Counted from the first letter of the stretch, positions 1 through 8,239 are shown. The stretch: DNA of 13,740 bases from Smittium mucronatum (GCA_001953115.1 LSSL01002170.1:1-13740), one strand, 5' to 3'. Notes: generated by a model not told the origin, from the sequence alone. Translations and numbers: made by a program.

Positions 1-72
1 ACTTTTTTTGATAATGGAATTCAGAAATTTTATTTGCTAATTCAACTAAAAAAATCCTAAGGAGAGAGAGAC
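1..72 (-). repeat. copy 1 of the conserved 3'-flank module
   Basis: Read on the minus strand, this runs CT-rich tract, CCTTAG, GATTTTTTTA, TTGAATTAGCAAATAAAA, then ATTATCAAAAAAAGT at the window edge. About 40 of the first 44 positions match the copy at 13686-13740, and the part after AATAAA also matches the copy at 13477-13534 (ATTATCAAAAAA-GT). It contains a poly(A) signal and an acceptor-like AG. The frame starting at AGG is open throughout and encodes RIFLVELANKI at its start. Copy 3 reads RFFLFELANK in the equivalent frame. It could be a shared last exon, a 3'-end processing signal or a dispersed repeat. Confidence 0.6.
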
Positions 73-203
73 CAAAAGTCCTCCTAAAATATTCTAACTC
101 TTTAAAAATATTTATTAAGGTTACGTACAAAATAATAAAAAAACTATCGATAATAATGCGATTCAAAACTTATTTTTAATAGTATGATCCTCTAATATTT
201 TTA

Positions 204-314
204 ATTAATAGACAAGCTAGATGTTACATACAAATTCCACGCTTCAAATTTTTTTGAAACAGCACACCGCTCGACTTCCAAATCAAAGGTAATTTTAAAG
301 TGGAAAATTTTCTT
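204..314 (-). other. 37-codon open stretch after a splice-acceptor-like site, downstream of the 126-aa gene
   Basis: On the minus strand, TGCCTTTTGTTTCCAG (330-315) is a good polypyrimidine-AG acceptor. It is followed by 37 codons without a stop, ending at TAA (201-203), and the base composition is richer in G and C than the surroundings. The translation (starting KKIFHFKITFDLEVERC) resembles no family I know. It could be an exon of a gene that continues past the window edge, a 3'-UTR segment, or chance. No matching donor was identified. Confidence 0.2.
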
Positions 315-384
315 CTGGAAACAAAAGGCACATAAAAAAAATAAAACCCTGCATGTTTTACTTTTGTTCCGCAAAATATTACAA

Positions 385-765
385 TTAAACTAAGACTCCA
401 TTACAAGGGGTACTTGAAAATTCCGAGTTTGATTCAAATTCGCATGAAAGATCGATTAATCCAGTGCTGGATCCGCATAAGTCGTTTTTGAGAATCTTAG
501 CTTCGCATCCCAAATCACTAGAAACGTCGAATTCTAAAGGTCGTTTGAAAGAAACACAATCGCTATCTGAATTGGCCGAAGATGATTCGAAATCTTCTTC
601 CTGCTTCCGCATCATATCATAGTGTCGCTTGATAAAAGGATCAACATACCAACTTAACCTGGGATCGTTTAGAAGATCGATATGATTATTCGAATTTACA
701 ACTGAAACTTGACCTACGATGCTGCCGGGGGATGACGATTTCCTAGTCTCATTAGCAGAAGACAT
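385..765 (-). CDS. 126-aa protein with the N-terminal block of the neighbouring small heat-shock protein, no alpha-crystallin domain
   Basis: Complete ATG-to-TAA frame. The start has A at -3 (GTAAAA before ATG), and no earlier in-frame start was needed. Residues 1-28 are Ser-rich. Residues 32-53 (LNDPR...DPFIKR...MMR) match residues 24-45 of the Hsp20 protein encoded at 12752-13285 at 12 of 22 positions, with several conservative changes besides. After residue 60 the protein is Ser/Asp/Glu-rich, with Cys at 70, 87, 97, 108 and 121. I see none of the Hsp20 landmarks (no ELPG, no GVxxxxVP). No signal peptide or membrane segment is evident, so it is probably cytosolic or nuclear. It could be a truncated paralogue, a regulator that shares a binding segment with the chaperone, or the first exon of a longer gene. 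Its function is unknown. The cross-window match is the main evidence that it is real. Confidence 0.7.
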   Translation of the reverse strand: MSSANETRKSSSPGSIVGQVSVVNSNNHIDLLNDPRLSWYVDPFIKRHYDMMRKQEEDFESSSANSDSDCVSFKRPLEFDVSSDLGCEAKILKNDLCGSSTGLIDLSCEFESNSEFSSTPCNGVLV

Positions 766-1367
766 TTTTACAGTGGATAGATAGCTACTATTATTGAATC
801 TTATTATTATAAAAAGACAAATAAGTTTGATTTTCTATATCAGGAAAGCCTTGTCTTTAAATATAAATTTTTATATCCATTGAAACTTCTGTTTTTACAC
901 TGGAACACATTCAAATGAGTAAAATATCTCTATAACTACGCATTGAGTCTATTTTTAATATGGATCTAATAAGACTATCGCAACTAAATGTAAAAAGACA
1001 GAGCAGGTTATCAGGTTCATTTAGGAAAGCTTCAAAATAATGATTTTTTTTAGAACAAATAGTGAAATGAGATGACAAAAGAACTAATATTAGATAATAG
1101 AAACTCGAAATCTCCTATTTCGATCTCAAACAATCAAGTTCAAAGAGAAATTCGTTTCAGTATCTAAGTTATTATTCTCTCTTACCCATTAAATCTTTAT
1201 TTATTCCATGGCATCTATTTACTCTTTCGGTTGTCTAATTCACTGAAAATACCGATTAGAAACAAAATCGCCATTGTCTATTTGAGAATTTTGGATGAAA
1301 TGCCAATTAAAAAATGTGGGATCGGGATTGAACATTAGTTTTAATTTTTTACGTTATCAAACTGTGA
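766..1367. other. upstream region of the 126-aa gene, no gene seen
   Basis: Apart from the possible promoter at 867-889, I see only short open stretches here. One is a 31-codon ATG frame at 1072-1164 (+) with no recognisable motif. Such lengths are common by chance at this composition. Confidence 0.4.
867..889 (-). promoter_or_regulatory. possible promoter of the 126-aa gene: TATA-like box plus heat-shock-element-like unit
   Basis: Read on the minus strand, a GGATATAAAAATTTATA stretch lies about 105 bases before the start codon. Immediately upstream of it is GAAACTTC (882-889), which fits the nGAAnnTTCn heat-shock-element unit. The order (element, TATA, gene) is sensible. However, a six-base match is expected by chance many times in this AT-rich window, and there is no third nGAAn unit in phase. 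Confidence 0.25.
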
Positions 1368-1386
1368 ACTAGCTTAGTTACTTTGG

Positions 1387-1402
1387 ATTTGAACGTTCAA
1401 AT
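1387..1402. repeat. 16-bp perfect palindrome ATTTGAACGTTCAAAT
   Basis: The sequence equals its own reverse complement. Its core GAACGTTC also fits the heat-shock-element unit GAAnnTTC. It lies about 620 bases upstream of the 126-aa gene and inside the gypsy relic. TTCAAATTGAAA, which overlaps its right half, recurs at 1459-1470. Confidence 0.5.
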
Positions 1403-1545
1403 TGAAAATAAATAAATTCACAGTTATTTATAAAATTCAATCTATCCTATTTTGAGCCTTCAAATTGAAACAACTTTCGTACAGCCGTTATTTTTAGAAG
1501 CCGAACTAAGTACTCACTTTTACACATTCAATATTTGAAATTTGA

Positions 1546-1659
1546 ATAGATTTAGGTTGCAGCCAATATAATCATTTAAATATTAATATATGTCCGATGG
1601 TTTTTACAAATAAGATAATACTATTTGATGATTTCTCAACTACTATTAAAAATCATATT
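1546..1659 (+). pseudogene. gypsy reverse-transcriptase palm fragment with FDD active-site remnant
   Basis: This is a 38-codon open stretch between TGA (1543-1545) and TGA (1660-1662). It contains NINICPMVF, then K, then ILFDDFSTTIKNHI. In gypsy RTs the palm reads LMNxIFxPL...KFxxVYxDDILxFSxTxxEH. The spacing from N to DD and the FS-T-I-H run match if about three residues were lost directly after DD. It is the clearest fragment of the left-hand gypsy relic. Confidence 0.45.
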
Positions 1660-1969
1660 TGATTATAAACCAAAATCTAGCTTTGGATTTCTATCACGAT
1701 ACATTATAAATTAAAATTTTATGTAAAGGGTCCTCGATCGAAATTATTATATCCTAATTTAGGACTTTTCCAATAATATAAATTATTATGGATTATTGGA
1801 ATAATTTGGTTAGCTGTTTAATATTGCTACTTTTAGACTAATGGTGCAATCACATATAAAAATATTTCCCCAATGGATCTAATGTATACTGATTAGGTGA
1901 TATTGCTTATAAATTTTTGAGATCGAATGGTGTACTTCTGTTTTTGTGCAACCATTCACTTTTTAATGA

Positions 1970-2131
1970 CTATTTCGATTATTAATCCAATCAAAAGTTT
2001 TTTTAAAAACTGAGACTCGCTTCATATTTTTTATTCGAAAACATATATTTTTCTTTTTGGAAGTATTCATGAATATGAGCCCATTGCTTTTGAGAACTAA
2101 AAAAAATGATGAAACTTTATCCCTCAAGATA
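1970..2131 (+). pseudogene. gypsy RT thumb/connection fragment
   Basis: This open stretch of 54 codons ends at TAG (2132-2134). Its last part, NMSPLLLRTKKNDETLSL, resembles the FSxIAxPLxxLxKKxxxF segment that lies between the RT and RNase H domains of gypsy pol. It sits about 450 bases after the FDD codon, where about 330-350 is usual. Upstream residues are hydrophobic and not diagnostic. Confidence 0.35.
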
Positions 2132-2490
2132 TAGTATTTTCCGTTTCGAATCAGGATCCAACTTCTATTACCTCCAATTTTGCCAAATATAAATTATCAA
2201 TAAGGATAACTTATTAATTATGCAATTTACAAATATAGCTATAATTTTAATTAACCCTTAATGAAGTTATTTTTGTTTTTTTTTATCTAATTACTATTTT
2301 CCATCTGATATGTGTAATATAACCATTTATATTCTACAGCATTTTATTTGCACAAAATAAAGTTTTATTGTTCATTTTTCTGGATTTAAAATATCAACCA
2401 TAAATATATCAAAATCAGTGAAAACATTTTATCTCCATTTTTATAGGATTTCAACTAACGTTTGATTATTTTTTTTACCTTATTCTTTAG

Positions 2491-2628
2491 GCAGATGGCT
2501 TGAATTTGATATTAAGAATTTCCGGGAAACACAAACCGCCATTTATTTTTTCTTTTAATAATATGAGGGATTTTAATATTCCAAAAGAATATAAAAAATC
2601 AGATGTTTCATATTATTTTTGTTTTTTA
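2491..2628 (+). pseudogene. possible RNase H fragment of the gypsy relic
   Basis: This is an open stretch of 46 codons immediately after TTATTCTTTAG, which looks like a splice acceptor. ADGLNLIL, then GKHKPPFIFS, then a charged KEYKKSD stretch can be laid on TDAS.GLGAVL...HPIAYxSR....E.NY. An aspartic-protease reading (GAD.NLI) was considered but fits less of the stretch. Because of the acceptor-like boundary, a real exon cannot be excluded. Confidence 0.28.
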
Positions 2629-3449
2629 TAGAATGATTGAAGACTGTTCATTATTTTGAGAAATAAACCTCCAAAAAATCCATAAAACTTTTCGATTATC
2701 TAATTTGAGTACCTTAGATGTTTTTAAGCCACTCACCTAACGAGCTGCAAATAATACTAACTAAAATGTAGAAAGAATGACCAATGTCCCGATATGTTTG
2801 CATTCTGACAAGTTTCAATATACTCATGAACTTAAATTTATGAATTTAAATTAGAAAAATAAATATATCAATATGATAAAGAATATAACATGTATACTGC
2901 ATTTACATTCAAGTATAAAATTTTGGTTGTAATAAAACCAAATACTACTCGTAACATACATTTTTAAACATACTATTTAATTCGATTTTTAAAAGCCCGC
3001 GAAAAAGCATTATAATATTACCTTTCGTTATTTACGTTGTTATTTTTCGACATATCATTATTTACATCTTGTTTTAAAATAAAAATCTTAAAAAAACAAA
3101 TAAAATAATGATATCGAATTAAATTTATGTATTTTTTTCGCTAAAAGTAAATAGGCGACTATTAGACGTAGGAGTCGCTTTGCCAATTCCTATAGTTTTA
3201 TTTGATTCTTTTAAATTATTAAATTGATAGTGGAATAGTTCTACTTTTGATATTAAGCCAATATTGTTCTAGTGATTAAAAAATAAGATTCTTAATCAAT
3301 AAACTAAAAACTAAGAAAATGAAAACAAAGCGTTTCTAAAAAAGTATCTCCTTCGTTGAAGAACCTTCTAAATAAAATTTTATTCTTTTACTTGGGCGAA
3401 TCCCTATGAATATGCGGGTGATAGAGCCAAAAAGAAAAACTGGGATAAC

Positions 3450-5059
3450 TTTTTTTTTTTTTTAAAAAAAATGAAACTTTATTAATTTTTTTTGGTTTTT
3501 TTATAGCACTGTAGAATTGCTTGAAAAATTTTTATAAAAAAAATTTGAATTTATTTTTCTACGCAATGAATATATATATATTATATATAATATAATATTT
3601 AAGCGTGAATATAAGTTTTTGCTATGAGGAATAAAATATATGAGCGATGTTTCAAGAATGCTATAACTTTTAAAACCATTCATTATCAAAAGTAATATAT
3701 ATTACAAAGACTATAAGAATCATATGAGATAATCAACTTTTCTTTTGCAATCAATTTTGCGATTTAAATAAATAAATATCTTTATTGGGGGTAAATACAT
3801 AATTTAGTATTAATAGGGCTTAATTCCTTGTTTTGGGTAGAAAAAAATACATGCACCTGAACTTTTAACCGCATTTTGATTTAGATTTTATTGGGAATTA
3901 AAATAGGGATTTGAATTAAAAAAATATCTGAAAGTAGAAATTTCTTTTCATATATACGAGAGTTAATCCAAAAAAAATTGGCCGAAATTAACTATAATTT
4001 ATTAAAATGATTTTTTTGGATTAAGTTTTGGAAGAATTATACGTTAATTTATTTTTACAACTAACTTTCCATTAAAAAATGGACTAAAAAAACACCAAAT
4101 TTTTTTTTTCGTGTTGTTATAGGTATGAAGATTATTTATCAATAATGATTTTTTAATTGCATATGGCCGTTTTAATTTTCAATTATTAAAAAAACGAGGA
4201 TAAAAAATTATTTTCATATTTTAATTACGTTTAAAAATAAGAGATCTTTAATTTTTTATTTTTATAAAGAACTTGCATCAAATACCATTTCTTTTAAAAT
4301 GATCAATTCCGAATATTTATTTAGAAAACCATTGTAAATCTCTAGAAAACTGGTCAATTATTCGCGTTTAATATTAAATTTACTTTTTGGAGGATATTTT
4401 TTAAAATTAATGATAGGATTAATTTAATCTTTGATTTATGTGGTTTCCATTATCCACAGGGGTTTTTTTCTAAAATTTTCCAGAAATAACCGGAAATATT
4501 TGTATAAAGGTATGGGTGATTACTATTGAAAACCAACACATGTTTTTTCGACATTCTAATTTATAGTTATATCATTTAAAATCTTTTTAGCCTATCAGAA
4601 AACGGAAATACAAAAAGATAACGTATTAAGAAAAAAAGAAAGAAAATAGTGAAACGAGTGATATTTATCTCTATTAATAAACGTTCGATTCTTTCAGGAA
4701 CCAGAATATATTTTACTATGTAATATATTAAAATGAACATTAGGGTTTTTTATATCGCAGGATTTTATTTCAAGATAACTCCATCAAGATATATGCTAAA
4801 AAATATATTAAATTAATACTTTTATAAAAGACTATTATCCTAACTACAAATAGCCCCTTATCCGGGCTACCAGCTGTGTTCCTGCGGGAAAAAATTATGA
4901 TCTACCATCATAACCCTCTCCCCCCCCCACCCCCCTTCAACATTTCTTCAAGTAGGCTGGATGACTGAGGTTATGTGCAATCATTAATTAAACTCGTCAT
5001 CAACGAACAATAATTCATTGAAGTTATAGAAATTCTATTCAGCCTCTACTTCTAGCAGG
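3450..5059. other. long AT-rich stretch without recognisable genes
   Basis: It contains homopolymer A/T runs (around 3451-3500), a TA-rich simple tract (about 3569-3600), and the inverted repeat described separately. A GC-richer segment begins near 4860. That segment has a perfect 7-bp hairpin (TTATGAT 4895-4901, ATCATAA 4907-4913), a C9-A-C6 run at 4920-4935, and then DNA leading into the LINE relic. The 62-codon minus frame at 3501-3689 lies in low-complexity sequence. Confidence 0.5.
3963..4024. repeat. 14-bp perfect inverted repeat, 34-base loop
   Basis: TTAATCCAAAAAAA (3963-3976) pairs with TTTTTTTGGATTAA (4011-4024). Pairing does not extend outward. It could be a remnant of a small inverted-repeat element or chance within A/T runs. 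Confidence 0.4.
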
Positions 5060-5310
5060 ATTAATAAAAATAGACACCTAATTAAACGTGGGATTGGTCA
5101 ACATATATTTCCTAAAATTAGCTGTTAGACGTTCAGATCCTTCTGACTGTTGAGCACTGTGAATGTTCACAGAAAATGTCCCAGACTGTGTTAAACGATT
5201 TTCTCCCTCCTATTTCTAAAAGATACTCTCCATTAATTGTTTCACTCTTTATCGCTGTGCGCTAAACGATCTATTCCCAACCAAGAATAGCACAACTTTG
5301 TGTTGAATTT
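5060..5310 (+). pseudogene. LINE 3' zinc-tail relic B (same family as the relic at 7868-8233)
   Basis: Three plus-strand pieces fit the end of a non-LTR retrotransposon ORF. NRHLIKRGIGQHIFPKISC (5069-5125) resembles the stretch before the zinc tail and ends in a Cys. After a frameshift, LDV..LTVEHCEC (5125-5166) resembles the DVPETVDH..C motif of the minus-strand LINE relic. FLPPIS (5200-5217) and RIAQLCVEF (5284-5310) then match FIPAPIRS and the SRLGIVGKLLGGEY region of that relic. The spacing from TVEH to the last block is about 50-55 codons in both. A TAA interrupts at 5263-5265. The two relics support each other, since they lie on opposite strands and have decayed differently. The 43-codon minus frame over 5081-5209 is a shadow. 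Confidence 0.45.
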
Positions 5311-5547
5311 TAGTATAATTTACTCTGAAAAATGTAATATTTAATCTCTTAAACCAAGACAAGGGATTTCTCTCTTAGGATTTACACTAATAAATTTAAA
5401 ATTTAATGGTTTTCCTAGTAATAGAATGAAATAAAAATGAAATACAGAAAAATAATAATAACTCGAACTACTCCCTCATTCCGCTTTAAAAGCCCCATAC
5501 TTTCTCTTGCCTGACTTTAGAGGGATGTTTAATTATTTCAGTGTTAA

Positions 5548-6272
5548 GAATTTAACGCTTTGCGGCCACATGCTGCAGTTGGTAATCCGAATGATCTTAT
5601 AACAATAAAAAGATCAACCACAAAAGATCGGGATTATTTTTTACAATTAAAAAAATATGGTAAAAATTTTCAAGATATTAAAAACAAACTTTGAAAAAAT
5701 TAAAATTTCCGTCATCAAACCATACTCCAGTTTTCCGAAGCTCAATCTCTTGAAAAATTTAAATCGAAAGGCTCGTGGATTATTTAAGCTATGAAGTCTA
5801 GTAGTCTGTGCACTCGGGTGCTAATCAAAAATTTGATTCTTATAATAAAAATATTAGATTTGATGTGTTAATTTGGAGCTGGACTAAATAAATTAGAATT
5901 AAATACTATTCTTTTAAAAGGTATCTTTTAATGAATTAAATGTAAGTTTTAAATGTATTTTTTTATATGATATAATAGTTTTAGTATAGACGGGTTTATT
6001 CTATCATGTGATACTCATTTTATTTCTTTTAATTTAGCGCGATATGTGAACTGTTTCAAGTAAATCAGATTTATCGGAACAGTTTTTTTTAAGGAATCAT
6101 TCTTTCATAATATTATTATTGTTAGAAACCAGATCATGTTGATGCCCCCTATTTGATTTTTTGAGATATTATTGAGCATTTGCTTCAAATTATAAAGAGA
6201 GGAATAACGTCTGATCTAGATTCGCTATTCAGCTCCTCGCTCTCATTTCTCATCGGTGGAGATTTGATTATT
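5548..6272 (+). pseudogene. decayed Tc1/mariner-type transposase relic
   Basis: Two ends of a Tc1-like transposase can be seen with a decayed centre. At 5548-5691, GNP.DL then KRSTTKDRDYFLQLKK and I..KL resembles the GRPRKLT/TTxRxDRxIxRxxKK...Ix.EL linker and second helix-turn-helix. In the next frame (5657-5791), LLKNLNRKARGLF resembles LLSxKNRKARLxFAK. At 6126-6272, VDAP and, after a TGA at 6162-6164, DIIEHLLQIIKRGI resembles VLxWP...SPDLNPIEHLWxxLKRxI. From TTKDRD to IIEH is about 550 bases, against roughly 600-650 in an intact gene. The first two catalytic Asp motifs were not found. It is inactive, and no terminal inverted repeats were identified. Confidence 0.45.
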
Positions 6273-6889
6273 TGATTAATATTTTTAATTTCTGACAATT
6301 TTAATTTGTTTTTTTTTTACTACCAATCATTCATGTACCTGTTCAGATTAATAAAAAGCATGGAGTATATAGTTTTATATATTTAGTAATAGTAAGAGAT
6401 ATATGAAAAAAAAGAAATTAAAATCGAGTTAGAATTTATATAAAAAGCTCAAAAAATCGCCATCCGTATATTATGTCATATTGTCTAGTCTTTTTTCGAA
6501 GAAAATTTGTTAGAGGTGTTATCTTATAAGTGTTTCAAAGTAGGTGATGTTATTAAAGTGTAAATCGATATCAAATTGGAAAAAAATCATTATTGTTGGA
6601 ATAGAAAATCATATTTTTTTATAATTAGCCAGATTAGATGGCAGTTAAATAAATTAAAATTTTGGTAAATCCTCAAATCGTATTAAAATTTAATAAAATA
6701 TGTTACTAAGTCATTTATAAACTCAAAAAAATATTTAAATCAATCCAATTTATTTAGTGAGATTTAGGATATGAAAAATATGCAAACATTCAGGTCAAAA
6801 TTTATCTCTGTAATATATAGCCTAATTAAATTTTGAATAAATATATAATATTTTATTTTCAAAAAATATTTAAAGTAAAATCAGAATAA
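6273..6889. other. AT-rich stretch, nothing recognised
   Basis: It contains only short open frames and A/T runs. No RNA gene, repeat or coding motif was seen. Confidence 0.4.
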
Positions 6890-7078
6890 TATTTCAAGAA
6901 AGTGATTGAAGCTAAGCTATTCACTGAAGCTATTCAGAGGAGTAGATTTTTTAAACCCAAAAAACCAAAATCTATTATGAAATTTCTGATTAAAATAAAT
7001 AATTTTATAAGTATGATATTGATTTTAAATACTCATAACTCATTTTATATCGCTACTTATAGTGGGATTTCTCGAGAA
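6890..7078 (+). other. 63-codon open frame of unknown origin
   Basis: This stop-to-stop frame (no early ATG) ends at TAA (7079-7081). Its first third, with KKVIEAKLFTEAIQRSRFF followed by KPKKPK, looks protein-like. The rest is Ile/Asn-rich. The 9-bp direct repeat AGCTATTCA occurs at 6915-6923 and 6928-6936. I recognise no family. A frame this long is not rare by chance at this composition. It shares strand and frame with the open stretch at 7322-7540. Confidence 0.2.
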
Positions 7079-7321
7079 TAACAATTATATGTTTTTTTAC
7101 GAATTTTTATCAGTTGAAAACTTCAATATTTTCCTTGAGATCTTAAAATTCAATCTTATACGGTATAGGTAAACCAAGTTTTTTGAATATATCATCATAA
7201 TATTTAAAAATAAAATCTTAGTATTAGGGTACTGGGATTTTCTAATACATTTCATCAGATACAACAGAAAATTATAGTGAATATTATCTTTATCAGTTAC
7301 TTAATATAAAAATAGATATAA

Positions 7322-7540
7322 TGTTTTAAAGATCATAAATTTTATTTACATTCCCGATTAGCGAATTTTTACAAGAATCTGCATATTATTACCAGCACTT
7401 ATTCTAGTTATTGTATAGTAATATATCTGCAAGTTATAGCTGTAACTAGGCCAGCTTTGTTTATTTATGATGAATATATAGATCTCCGAAATCAAGATAT
7501 CAATTCCCAGGAATTAATGGCAGCAACTAGGAATTGGCTT
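7322..7540 (+). other. 73-codon open frame of unknown origin
   Basis: This stop-to-stop frame ends at TGA (7541-7543). The first Met is only at about residue 65, so it is not a stand-alone gene. The second half (TRPALFIYDEYIDLRNQD, then SQELMAATRNWL) has balanced, protein-like composition, unlike random A/T sequence. It could be an exon or a transposon fragment. I could not assign it. Confidence 0.22.
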
Positions 7541-7861
7541 TGAAATCATAAATTTAATTATTAACCATGAAGCCACTTTAAATCAACTCAAAAATATGTA
7601 TTCAAAAAAAAAAGTCTTATTAACTTTATTTCATTGTTTTTATATGTTCCTTACGCATCTTATTTATATTGTATTATATCTCTCAAATAAGTGGTTTCAT
7701 CTGAGGTGACACTTTTTTTTTCTAGACGAACAGCGCTAAAACCGTCTAGTTTTGATGGGTATTTAATTTATTAATTTTTAATTTTTGGAAATTTATTTTA
7801 AATATATAAAAAGTTATAAAAACCAATTTTAAAAAAAAAAATAGTGAAAAATTTTCAAAAA

Positions 7862-7867
7862 ATTTGT
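7862..7867. repeat. left copy of possible 6-bp target-site duplication (ATTTGT)
   Basis: It is identical to 8234-8239 on the other side of the LINE tail. The right copy directly abuts the point where LINE-like coding sequence stops. Six A/T-rich bases can match by chance. Confidence 0.4.
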
Positions 7868-8233
7868 CACCCTACTCCCTTCTGCCGCTCTAGCAGCTCC
7901 ATATTTCGAGGGCATTGGTTCAAGGGGGCTGGTGAATCACTTAAACTCTGGAGTTAGAGTGTTTGTGGCACGCGGATGCCAATCAGAAATTTAGCTGTTT
8001 CCAACACAAATTTATGATCTGCGGTTTCAGCTTGTAACTGATTTAAAGTTTGTTTATACTCCCCCCCAAGGAGTTTTCCAACTATCCCCAACCGGGATTC
8101 ATTGAAGTTAGAAAGTTGGTTTTTTGTGTCTGAGCGGATCGGTGCAGGTATGAACCGGTCGATCGTCTCATTTCGCCGTTTGTCCCATCGAGAGCAATTT
8201 GATAAGATGTGGTCGACAGTTTCAGGCACATCG
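7868..8233 (-). pseudogene. 5'-truncated LINE (non-LTR retrotransposon) 3' end, relic A
   Basis: This GC-richer island lies abruptly within A/T DNA. On the minus strand an open frame (8229-7957, stop TAA 7954-7956) begins VPETVDHILSNCSRWDKRR. This is the end of the zinc-binding tail that follows LINE reverse transcriptases, with His and Cys four residues apart (H-x4-C). The preceding Cys pair is missing, so the copy breaks off right at the motif, as 5' truncation would produce. Further on are IVGKLLGGEY and a C-terminal end LIGIRVPQTL, then about 85 bases of 3' UTR without a poly(A) tail. ATTTGT flanks both ends (7862-7867 and 8234-8239) and may be the target-site duplication. The frame itself has no internal stop, so this copy is younger than the other relics. 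Confidence 0.65.
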
Positions 8234-8239
8234 ATTTGT
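8234..8239. repeat. right copy of possible 6-bp target-site duplication (ATTTGT)
   Basis: Partner of 7862-7867. It marks the 5' truncation point of the minus-strand LINE relic. Confidence 0.4.

Larger units (their letters stand above)
1368..3449 (+). pseudogene. decayed Ty3/gypsy-like pol relic (RT, RNase H, integrase fragments in order)
   Basis: Several short plus-strand open stretches match, in the correct order, motifs of Ty3/gypsy polyproteins as I remember them. TLDL..QIE at 1380-1406 fits the LDLxxGYxQI block. ETTF at 1467-1478 fits KTAF. At 1546-1659, NxICPM...K..LFDD fits the palm and its YxDD active site, with about three residues missing just after DD, then FSxTIxxHI. SPLLLRTKKND at 2078-2110 fits the PLxxLxKK connection. 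2491-2628 (ADGLNLIL...KPPFIF) resembles the RNase H start. 2774-2851 (PICLHSDK) resembles the integrase CxxC end, although the second Cys is His here. 3390-3425 (NPYEYAGDR) resembles SPYELxYGR. From FDD to NPYEY is about 1.77 kb, close to the spacing of a real element. Stops, frameshifts and AT-rich insertions separate the pieces, so nothing here can be translated. Each match is weak alone and the order is the stronger argument. Confidence 0.45.

Noticed and set aside
1072..1164. 31-codon ATG frame upstream of the 126-aa gene
   Set aside because: It is too short, has no motif, and this length is common by chance at this base composition.
2143..2155. GTTTCGAATCAGG, resembling a tRNA B box
   Set aside because: Only about three of five T-stem pairs form, and no A box, anticodon arm or acceptor stem was found at the right distances.
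3501..3689. 62-codon minus-strand open frame
   Set aside because: It lies in A/T homopolymer and TA-repeat DNA, the product is rich in Ile, Tyr, Asn and Lys, there is no motif, and the length is expected by chance.
4895..4935. Hairpin followed by a C9-A-C6 run, considered as a terminator or G-quadruplex site
   Set aside because: Two C runs do not make a quadruplex, and no gene ends here. It may simply be part of the GC-richer LINE-derived segment.
5081..5209. 43-codon minus-strand frame with balanced composition
   Set aside because: The opposite strand fits a LINE tail with motif order and spacing shared with another copy, so the minus frame is read as its shadow.
7705..7871. GGTGACA / TGTCACC inverted repeat with T-rich inner arms, like a small MITE of about 165 bp
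   Set aside because: The right arm straddles the border of the LINE tail and its candidate target-site duplication, and there is no flanking duplication of its own. Chance pairing is more likely. The inner CTAGACG/CGTCTAG hairpin (7722-7749) remains unexplained.
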